DNA from: Linum tenue
Taxonomy: Eukaryota > Streptophyta > Magnoliopsida > Malpighiales > Linaceae
Length of the DNA: 64,000 bases
NCBI GenBank assembly: GCA_946122785.1
Contig: CAMGYJ010000002.1
Span: forward strand, 22,914,492-22,978,491
Reading direction: 5' to 3'
Program-made: the position numbers and the translations under genes
Notes under the pieces: generated by a model
The model's database searches: none
What the model saw: only the letters and a program-made list of their open reading frames with translations
What the model was told of the DNA's origin: nothing
In this document: positions 42,741 to 51,098 of the stretch, in pieces
Position numbering within the stretch: position 1 is the stretch's first letter
Layout: every line of letters begins with the position of its first letter

Positions 42741-43762
42741 CAGTACTGTGAAAACCGAGCCGAGCCGCCAAAACCGCCAACCGGGCACAAAACCGGCTCG
42801 GATGAGCTATTTAGCCGGACTGGTTCTTTGGGGCGGCCGGCGAGCGGCCGAAGCGGTTAACCGTTCGAACCGCTCGAGCCGGTCGTACGGCTTTTTACAT
42901 TCGACCGGTTGGTTTAATTAAAAAAAAGTTCGAAAATTAAAGGGGGTTGGGGTCGGGCTGTTCTGCAGAAGCAGAACCCTTATTTTTTTCATTCTTCTTC
43001 GTGGAGAAGAGGAAGCGCCGCTTCCGACTCCAAATCCGTCTCCATCGCCGCCGTTCCTCCTCGTCGCTGTTCCCCGTCTCCATCGTCGTCCTCCCCGTCG
43101 TCGTCGCCATCTTCCCCAACGCCGTTCCTCCTCGTCGCCGCAAATCCATCGTCGTCGTTCCTCCTCGTCGCCATCGCCATCTTCCCCAGCGCCGTCTCCA
43201 TCGTCGTCTTCCCCGTCGCCGTCCTCCTCATCGCCGTTCCTTCTCGTTCTCGCTGCCGAGGAGGAAGACGGTAGAAGAAGGTAGCTAGCTCCTTCTCGTT
43301 CTCGCCTGCCCGCCGATTCCCCATCCGATTCCCCATCGCTGCCGAGGTAAAATGGACAGTACTAATTCTAATTGGCATTTTCCTTCAATCAGTTGCTAAT
43401 TGGATAGTACTAATTGGCATTTTCCTTTAATTAGCAATTAGGAGAAGAAGGCGATGGAGACGGCATTTTCCTTCAATCAGTTGCTAATTGGACAATACTA
43501 ATTGCTCATTTTATTTGCTGATTTGGAATGCGGTGACTGCCATTTTCCTTCAATCAGTTGCTGAGTGCTAGCAAACTGTGGATCCCTTAAGTGCATTTTA
43601 CTTGTGGTTTACCATGATTAAGAAGTGTCTACTATTACAGATGACTGTTTATTAGGTACCGGTTCTCAAACGGTTTTTAAACGGTCTAATGCCGGCTGGA
43701 CCACTAATGACCGAGCCGTTCACGTTACCGGGTCATACTCCCGCTCGGCTTTGACAGCATTG
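42741..43762. mobile_element. Non-autonomous hAT-like element, 1,022 bp, with exon-like cargo
   Basis: Exact 8-bp target duplication AAAAAATC at 42733-42740 and 43763-43770. The ends CAGTACTGTGAAAACCGAGC and (reverse complement of the right end) CAATGCTGTCAAAGCCGAGC match at 15 of 20 positions. Dense CCGG/ACCGGC/CGGTT subterminal repeats lie inside both ends, as in plant hAT elements. The interior (42950-43350) is GC-rich with CCGTCGTC repeats, looks like the 5' exon of a plant gene, and ends in a donor-like GAG/GTAAAA. It then carries partial repeats of GGCATTTTCCTTCAATCAGT (43374-43560). No transposase. Confidence 0.88.
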
Positions 43763-44420
43763 AAAAAATCCATCCTATATTTTCCAGCGCATAGCTACAT
43801 CTAGCCTAAGTACTTTGGGGTCCAAAATGTACAATTTAGGTGTTACCATTTTTAAAATGACTTGATTAAAAGTGAACTATCTACAAGGGTTGAACTTTTG
43901 GGGATAATAAAATAACATAATAGTACCTAAGTTAATGTTAGAACTTACAAGCCAAGTGTTGTTAAGCCTTAAAAAGGATGGGAAACTACTTCAACCTTGA
44001 TTCTCGTTCATTTGTAATTATGAAAAAAGCTCCAGAAAAGGAGGGATAAAGATAGGGATAGGGAAGAAGAGAGTGAAGTTGGAAATTGGCGGTCGTTTAT
44101 TTTTATCGCAGTTTTCACCTTCTTCCCATCGTAATCTAAAGAGATGTTCTGAGTAAAAGTGAAGGGAAGGGAACGACAAAGCTTTAACGAAGGTCGAAGA
44201 GGAAGGACCTCATTTTATTTTTGAGCAATTTCTAACCTAATATCTCCTTTAGTATGAGCTTGGTAGTTGGGTCTTGAACCGACCCATGCATGTTGGTTTG
44301 TGACATGGAAACTGGTTTATCTGATTTTTCTGATGAAAAATGTGGATGAGAATAGTTTACCTATGTTACATTTTGTGAAATGACCATGGACGAATTGATG
44401 TTACGAGTTGTGTCTGTCAA

Positions 44421-44861
44421 TAGAGGTGGCAATTGGATCGGATTCGTGGATTGGATTGGTGGATCCATGGATCAAATGGATTGGATCCAATGGATTGGTG
44501 GATTCATGGATTGGATCAAATGGATTGGTGGATTGATCCATGAATCCAAATGACATCCAAGACTTGGACCAAAATGTAAAATTTGAAAAGTTTTTGTACT
44601 AAAATGTCATAATGAAAAATTTTAGGTACCAAAATGTAATTTTCCAATGATATTTTTCGTATAAAAATATAAATTTTAGGTACCAAAATGTAAAATATAA
44701 AAAATATAGGTACCAAATTATAATTTGCCATTTGGATCCATGGATTGATCCATGAATCCACCAATCCAATTGGATTTGGATCAAATGGATTGGATTAAGT
44801 GGATAATTTGGTGGATGGATTGGATTGGATTCATGGATTTGGATTCTAATTGCCACCTCTA
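44421..44861. mobile_element. hAT MITE, 441 bp, GGATTGGAT-rich
   Basis: Inverted ends TAGAGGTGGCAATT at both termini and the exact 8-bp duplication TCTGTCAA at 44413-44420 and 44862-44869. Both subterminal regions are filled with GGATTGGATC/GGATCCATGGATT words, and the centre is AT-rich. No ORF of note. Confidence 0.92.
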
Positions 44862-44992
44862 TCTGTCAATCATTCTCATGTGTAAGTGGATGATCTATCA
44901 TGATATGTTGAATGTAATTCATTGCTTATTACTCGATAAAAATGACTATTATAAGTGAAAGAATGTATGTGATGAGTTAGGAGAAAATTAAT

Positions 44993-45424
44993 CTGCTAAC
45001 TTGAAGATTCGTTAGCAGATACTAATTGATATCCAAAATATATGAACTAGTATCCAAGTACTAAAGTATCTAGAGAGCACATACTAGTATTCAATGTTTG
45101 CTAACTAATATCCACCATGAATCAACTATTATCTCAAATTCACAAACTAATATCTAGACAACACAGAATAGTATCCATACAACACATAATTAGTATCCAG
45201 ATAACACATAAGAGTATCTAGATAACACATAAGAGTATCCATATTGAATACTAGTTGGTTGATTGTGGAAATTAGTTGGTATCTGCTATCTGGATACTAG
45301 TTTGTGATGATTTGAATACTAGTATGTGCTATCTAGATACTTTAGTATAATCAGCAGATTTGGATACTAGTTCATACATTTTGGATATTAGTTAGTATAT
45401 ACTAACAACTTATGCAGTTAGCAG
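44993..45424. mobile_element. Foldback element, long imperfect inverted repeat (432 bp)
   Basis: The left half (CTGCTAAC...GATATCCAAAATATATGAAC...AGTACTAAAGTATCTAGAGAGC) is repeated in inverted order in the right half (GCTATCTAGATACTTTAGT...GTTCATACATTTTGGATATT...GTTAGCAG). The stem is nearly 200 bp long with mismatches. Inner segments also repeat ACTAGTATCCA and ACACATAAGAGTATC. No target duplication was seen. A transcript through it would form a long hairpin. Confidence 0.75.
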
Positions 45425-45479
45425 AATAACTTGGCTGGGTATATTATACCTTGTTAATTTGTCAATAGTTTTTTTTTTT

Positions 45480-45602
45480 ACGAACAAGGGTGTGACCTAG
45501 TGGTAATACAGCAAGCCTAAAATCTGGAGGTCCCAGGTTCGAATCCCTTCAGTAGTACCTTAATCACAAAAATTTAAACCTGTATCATCCTTATAAAAAA
45601 AA
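45480..45602 (+). mobile_element. tRNA-derived SINE
   Basis: A perfect RNA polymerase III box B, GGTTCGAATCC, lies at 45536-45546, and a box A-like CCTAGTGGTAA at about 45497-45507. The spacing is as in tRNA-derived SINEs. The element ends in CTTATAAAAAAAA. A T tract precedes it. The target duplication is not clear. Confidence 0.8.
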
Positions 45603-45648
45603 TAGATAGGTTTTTTTTATGAAAAAATATGTAGAAACTATTCATCTA

Positions 45649-46722
45649 GGGGCCGTTTGGATTAGAGATTTGGATGAGTGATTTGTTAGGGATTTTAAAA
45701 CAATCTCTCATTCTGCAGGATTTTAATACAATTATGCGTTTGGGAAAGATGAGGAATTTTACAATTAGGAATTTTAAAAACTCTCAATCGTGGGTTTTAG
45801 AAATAGCTGATCACCATCAGCTATTTCTAAATCTCTCGTTCTTCTTTTATTTATTCCAAAAACTACCCTTCATTCGACTCTTCTTCCTTCTTCTCTGACT
45901 GACCTTATTACTCCAATCACTCCACCCTCAATCGCAGACGCAGAGCATCCTGAGCAGCATCCAGATTTCCCCAACCAATGCCACATCTATCAACCTTCCC
46001 CGTTGTCCTATGCCATTGACCCCCCAGTCGCCGCCACTACGGCTGCGATCGAAGAGCTCCAAAAGACGACAAGCAAGCATTAGGTCCGCCTGCCGATTTG
46101 CTGGTCGGTGGTCGCGCCGCAAACATCCCCACGTCGGCGCCAATTTGCTGTTTGGATGTGCTTGGTTAAGAGTCGAGAAGAAGTGAGGGAATCTGATGGG
46201 TCAGGTGGAATATCGGGGAAGGGGGTCAGATGCGAATTGCGATAGAGAAGGAGGAATCACCCAATCTGGGTTTCAATCGATTGACTAGCTAACTCGAGGC
46301 ATATGAAGTGGAATACAAAAGCGGTAACCAGCTAGGGTCGTTTGGAATCGGAAGGGAGTGAGATGTATATGCAATTTTGGATTGGGGTTCTTATTTGTCT
46401 CCGATTCAGAGTTTGTTATCTTCTTCTTTCTTTTACCTGCAAACAATAATGGGATTATGGGTTTGTGATGGAAGCATATAAGAAGAGTAGTATGATTAAT
46501 TGGTGTAGAAGCAGGGGAAGAACAATTGATTGCTAATTGTATTACAAACGAAGATGAACATGAGGGAAGATGACAAAGGATATTAATGTAATTTGAGTTT
46601 TAAGGTTAAAATTCTGCGTTTTATTCAAACGAGTTATTTCTATTAAATCCTGCATACAAATTTCCTGGTATTTTAAACGATCAAAATCTCTCGTTATTAA
46701 AATCTCTCATCCAAACTACCCC
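45649..46722. mobile_element. Non-autonomous DNA transposon, 1.07 kb, GGGGCCGTTTGGAT ends
   Basis: The left end GGGGCCGTTTGGATTAGAGATTT and the reverse complement of the right end GGGGTAGTTTGGATGAGAGATTT match at 20 of 23 positions. TA stands on both outer sides (45647-45648 and 46723-46724). The G4-GTTTGG end type recalls PIF/Harbinger-like MITEs, but a full TWA duplication is not evident. The interior (45900-46300) is GC-richer and may be captured host sequence; there is no convincing ORF. Confidence 0.65.
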
Positions 46723-46902
46723 TATAGTCAATCAATACGAGATGTAGAAAATGGAAATAAATACAAAAAATTGAAAGGAGCCTCTGCTTTCTTGCCATCG
46801 TCATTTTTGAAGGTGGCAGATGTTTATTTTCCCACAAAGGTAAGTAAAAGGGCAGAACATACCTCTTGTTGCTGTGCCTTATAAAACTCAATCACTCACT
46901 CC

Positions 46903-47287
46903 CATGGTTGTCACGCCGGCCGGCGTGCCATCGGTTGTACCTGGTTCAACCGGTACCGGTCATAAAACCGGCATGACACCACCGGTATGACCGGCATGAT
47001 CGATATACGAATCTCCTAGTAAAATGACCTTATTTTAGTGAATTTAATTAATAAAAATTATTTTATTACTTATTTTATGAGTATAAAAGTTAAATATTGA
47101 TGTTATTTGTTGGATTCAAGTATAAATGTTTAAGTATTGACGTTAAATGTCATGTTTAAATATGAGTATTTATAATTTTATTTGTAATATTAACCGGCAT
47201 GAACCGGCACAAACCGGTATGTGCCACCGGTTGAACCATTCCACTTGCTAAACCGGCACACTGGCATAAACCGGTTTGACAACCTTG
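46903..47287. mobile_element. hAT MITE (385 bp) in the promoter of the HD-Zip gene
   Basis: Exact 8-bp duplication CTCACTCC at 46895-46902 and 47288-47295. Ends CATGGTTGTCA and (inverted) CAAGGTTGTCA. Subterminal ACCGGT/ACCGGCATG repeats on both sides of an AT-rich core. Its right end lies 468 bp upstream of the HD-Zip ATG. Confidence 0.92.
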
Positions 47288-47570
47288 CTCACTCCTCAAA
47301 AACAAGAATAATCTCTCAAATCTCAAATCTTTTCTTTCTTTCCTTCCTTCTCCTTTCTGTCACTTCTCTGCTTCAAAGTTGCAACCTTTCTCCCCTTTAC
47401 CAGAGGAAAACCAACAACCCCAGTCCCAGAAACCACAGACCAATTTCCCCATTTCCGCAGAAGTCACAGAAAGGCCCAGAAATTCAAATGCCTTGACAAT
47501 CCAACATCTCTGAAAGTGAAACCCTTCTGCATAACCATTTTCCCTGTTCAATTACAAACAAAGGGTACAG

Positions 47571-47651
47571 ATGAGTTTCAGCTCTCTTCACTCCCAAAGT
47601 TTCTACATTGCCCTGAAAATCCCCACCAGCTTCTTTCGCCGCAAGCTCTAA
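47571..47651 (+). CDS. Upstream ORF in the leader of the HD-Zip gene
   Basis: ATG 47571 opens a 26-codon frame (MSFSSLHSQSFYIALKIPTS..., ending FFRRKL) that stops at 47651, 104 nt before the main ATG. A two-codon uORF (ATG CCT TGA) lies at 47488-47496. Some HD-Zip I genes (for example ATHB1) carry a conserved peptide uORF. Whether this is one of them is not known, and the transcription start is not mapped. Confidence 0.4.
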   Translation: MSFSSLHSQSFYIALKIPTSFFRRKL

Positions 47652-47755
47652 AGGGTAACTGGTTTTCCCCCTGAAGCCCAAAATTCCATCGTCTCTCTGC
47701 CCATTTCAGTTGAGGAAAACAGAACGACGAAATCCCTCTCTGTCTCTGATCATAT

Positions 47756-48858
47756 ATGGCGAACAACACAGTCTCCGGCGGTTTCGTCGGTTTTGGCCTC
47801 CTCTCCTGCGATCCTCTCTGGATACCTCCTCCTTCCGTCGATTTCCACGGTAATTTCACATTTTCCCTTTTCACTGCCGAAACCCTTTTTTTTTTTCTTC
47901 ATGTTTCATCCTCTGTTTTCTCTCAACGGAATGCCTTTTTCTATTCTCAGGGGAAAGACATATGGTGGATTTCGACAATGTTGGGTGCGGAGACGCCATG
48001 GACGGAGGATGTCTCTTCCACTCTCTGGTGAAAGAAGAGCTCTGCGACGAGGATTTCGAACTGGGTTCCAGCCCTAGAGGGAAGAAAAGGCGGCTGACCA
48101 TGAGTCAAGTTCAGTCCCTGGAAAGGAGCTTCGAGATGGAGAACAAGCTGGAACCGGAGAGAAAAGTCCAGCTTGCCCAGGAGCTCGGCTTGCAGCCTCG
48201 CCAGGTCGCCATTTGGTTCCAGAATCGCCGGGCTCGGTTCAAGAACAAGCAGCTGGAGAGAGATTTCGACTCCCTCCGCGCCAATTTCGACCGCCTCAAA
48301 GCCGATTACAGCTCCCTGCTCCATGAGAAACAAACCCTAAAAAACGAGGTACAAAAGAGGGGTAAAAAAAACCCTGCTTTCCTAATCTCCCCCCAAAAAA
48401 TTCGCCTGATTGTGTCGAGAATTTTCCCACAGGTGAATTCACTGAAGGAGAAATTGGGGGTGAAGGGGAATCTGACTAATTCAGGTGGAACGGCGACGTT
48501 TCTAGTCCCGGCGGCGATTGTCCCGCCGCCGCCGATGAAGCCAGAGGAAGCTGCCGCCGCGGCGGCGAAGAAGAGTGACCCGATGATCAATTCGAACAGC
48601 CCGCATTCGGTGTTGATGGAAGCGACGGAGTCGTCGCAAGTCTTTGAGGAGAATCACTCGGATTACTTCTCCCAGGACGAAGACGATACTCTGCACAACA
48701 ACAACAACAACAACAACCAACTTCTGATGATGGCTCAGCAACCCATTAATGGCTTCCCCAAATTCAACGAGCTTCCCGGCGTGCCCAATCCCTGCGGTTT
48801 CGAGTTTCCTGTGGAGGATCAGCCCTATCTGGTGCTGGATTCGATGAACTGGATGTGA
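47756..48858 (+). CDS. HD-Zip class I homeobox-leucine zipper transcription factor, ATHB54-like
   Basis: Exons 47756-47849, 47951-48348 and 48433-48858 give 305 aa. A homeodomain at about 76-131 ([17 protein letters not shown] ... [17 protein letters not shown]) is followed at once by a leucine zipper with Leu at 133, 140, 147, 154, 161 and 168. This order defines HD-Zip, and the absence of START or CPSCE parts points to class I. Such proteins dimerise on CAATNATTG sites and often act in ABA, drought or light responses. Introns are GT-AG. The second (84 nt) interrupts the zipper exactly in register. The aromatic F in RARF instead of W recalls ATHB54 (Y). The C-terminus has an Ala run, an Asn run and a final SMNWM (possible aromatic activation motif). 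AATAAA at 49188-49193 may be the poly-A signal. Confidence 0.93.
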
Positions 48859-49564
48859 TTTTTAACCCATAAGGAAAGTCCGTCCAGAGTTTCCCGGAGG
48901 CTTTGTAAAGAACCAGAAAGCAACCAAAAAAAATGTTCAGTAGTAGTTCCAATTTCACCACAACTCATCACAAGAAAAGATTGGCGCTCTTGGTGCTAAC
49001 CACGGTAGTTTAATCATGTGGTTGCAGTAAGCAATGCATGGCACTCAGACGAGAAAGTTGGCTTGGAGTGAAGCGAAGTTGCCCAGGGCGTCAATGGTTG
49101 TTACTTAATTAGTAAATAAGTAAAATGTAGAGTTCTTTTACTTGCTGAGTTATTATAACTCTCTGCTTAGGGTGAGTTCCCTTTGTAAATAAAGCAAAAC
49201 CAAAACCCATTTTCAGCCTTTCTTGCTGAAACGGAGTTGTCTGATATTTCAGTTACTTTCTTTTTCCCTTCAATGGCGAAGCTTATTCATGGTCGGATGA
49301 AAGCAAATAAACAATATATACTTCTTCGTTTACTGTGAGACGTTATTTAAGGGATTGGACCCTGAGAAGGTGAGACCTCCAAATTGAAGAACAAAGTGAC
49401 AATACTATTAGATCAAACTCTTATATGCAAGTTAGGTGTTCATTCTTATATTTCATTCTAACACGTTTGTTATATTATCCCATGCAAGTCAATACTCCCT
49501 CCAATCTTGCTCAATGTAGAAGACTTGGACCATCATTCTCTTTTAATTTAGGCCTAATAATTTC
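48859..49564 (+). other. 3' UTR and downstream flank of the HD-Zip gene
   Basis: Contains the poly-A signal AATAAA at 49188-49193, about 330 nt after the stop. No other feature recognised. Confidence 0.5.
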
Positions 49565-49683
49565 CAAATCTTTAGCATAACAATTTTGGTGGTAGTTTCA
49601 CTGGTCTTCAATCTGAAGGTCACATGCTTCGATTTGTTAATTAGTACCTATCAATGAAAACAAACTTGTATCATCCTTATACC
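49565..49683 (+). mobile_element. Diverged SINE relic
   Basis: Resembles the SINE at 45480-45602 over its length: GGTGGTAGTTTCA, TCTGAAGGTCACATGCTTCGA (decayed box B), TTAGTACC and the shared 3' end CTTGTATCATCCTTATA. Older copy of the same family. Confidence 0.55.
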
Positions 49684-50276
49684 ATACTTTAATTCAATAT
49701 TAAATCCAAGTAAATGCTTAAACAAAAAGCAATACTAACACTTCAGATAACATTACTTTAAAAGAGAGTGAAACTAAACGGGGCATCAACTCCTTTAACT
49801 CCTTGTGTATTTATTTATTTTGATTATAAACGACTGATAATAAATAATAACTGCACGAGTACCTGTCAATATTGATAATTGTTTTAACCTGACCAGATAT
49901 AGACTTATTAAAGAATATCTTGCTGATATAAACAAATTATAAAAAGAGGCTTTGCTGATATCGACACATATGTTCTTCACAATTTCTGTTCCATAAAATG
50001 TATAAATGATTCTCTTTCTTTTAATTAGTCTATTATTATTTGATACATGCTTGAATTTGGTGGGATGTGGGTTGCAAATATGAAATCTTTTTTTGTTTTT
50101 AAGAAAAAGGATGCAAGTATAAAGATTGTGAATAATTTGTTGGGTTGATAGATTGGAGTCATGTTTATATAGCAAGGATACACTATTTCGAGATTCGAAA
50201 GATAATATCGTATATTTGAAATCTTAAAGTTCACATAACATCATATGCAATGTAATCCAATTAGAAAAGGTAAGAT

Positions 50277-51093
50277 TGTTGATGTATATGGGCTCGGCCC
50301 ATTCCCCCCTCACGTATGTACTGGGTTTGGCGGGTTTGGGGTCAGCCGAGAGGCTAGCTAGGGTTTAACCTAGCTCATATATATACGTAGGTAACCTGTA
50401 AGCTGAAGTTAAGCTGAATAAGAGTAACGTATAGCTTCGGCCGTGGAATAGTCTCGTTCACACGGAACGAGGAAACCACGTACGTAAACTTGTGTGTTCG
50501 TTATCGTTTCTGTTTGTGAGTTTATACAATCTAACATGGTATCAGAGCCTATGTCGTCTGATCAGATTATTGCACGTCTTAACTCTAAGAATTATGCTTG
50601 TTGGGAGATGGTTATGCTGGATCTTATATCACACTCTTACACGCCCCCTCAAACGAAAGCCAACCCATGAGCTTGAAGTTTACACAGGCCCACCATACCT
50701 TGTGCTTTAATCAACTGTTAATATTGGGGGTCGTGAAGATTCGAACACACGACCACTTGGTCAAACAAGTTCTGATACCATGTCAAGAACCAGTTGATCC
50801 CAATCACTCGAGTTGTTGGGAGATGGTTATGCTGGATCTTATACCACACTCTTACAAGCCCATTCCCCCCTCACGTATGTACTGGATTTGGCGGGTTTGG
50901 GGTCAGCCGAGAGGCTAGCTAGGGTTTAACCTAGCTCATATATATACGTATGTAACCTGTATGCTGAAGTTAAGCTGAATAAGAGTAACGTATAGCTTTG
51001 GCCGTGGAATAATCTCGTTCACACTGAACGGGGAAACCACGTAAACTTGTGTGTTCGTTATCGTTTCTGTTTGTGAGTTTATACAATGTAACA
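50277..51093 (+). mobile_element. Small LTR retrotransposon (TRIM-like, copia PBS), 817 bp
   Basis: LTR 1 is 50277-50536 (260 bp, TGTTGATG...TCTAACA) and LTR 2 about 50858-51093 (ending TGTAACA). They are closely similar, but LTR 2 lacks the first 20 or so bases. The perfect PBS TGGTATCAGAGCC follows LTR 1 at 50537-50549. The 5-bp duplication AAGAT stands at 50272-50276 and 51094-51098. The short interior starts like a copia gag (MSSDQIIARLNSKNYACWEM) and is then interrupted by another small repeat-bounded segment. No enzymes are encoded, so it would depend on copia proteins supplied by other elements. Confidence 0.88.
50599..50856 (-). mobile_element. Second mini LTR-like segment nested in the TRIM-like element
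   Basis: 43-bp direct repeats at 50599-50641 and 50814-50856 differ at one base. On the minus strand they begin TGTAAGAGTGTG. After the right copy and a 33-base stretch ending in TTGACA comes TGGTATCAGAAC (50780-50769), a PBS-like motif. The left copy is preceded by GAGGGGGCG, like a polypurine tract. It thus has the layout of a tiny antisense LTR element, with the left repeat shortened. Confidence 0.55.
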
Positions 51094-51098
51094 AAGAT

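Noticed and set aside
42947..43288. Arg/Ser/Val-rich 113-codon frame as a protein gene
   Set aside because: It arises from CCGTCGTC-type repeats inside a proven non-autonomous hAT element. Frames on both strands are open for the same compositional reason.
45536..45546. Box A/box B pair as a real tRNA gene
   Set aside because: No cloverleaf could be formed around it, and the sequence ends in an A-rich tail. It fits a SINE better.
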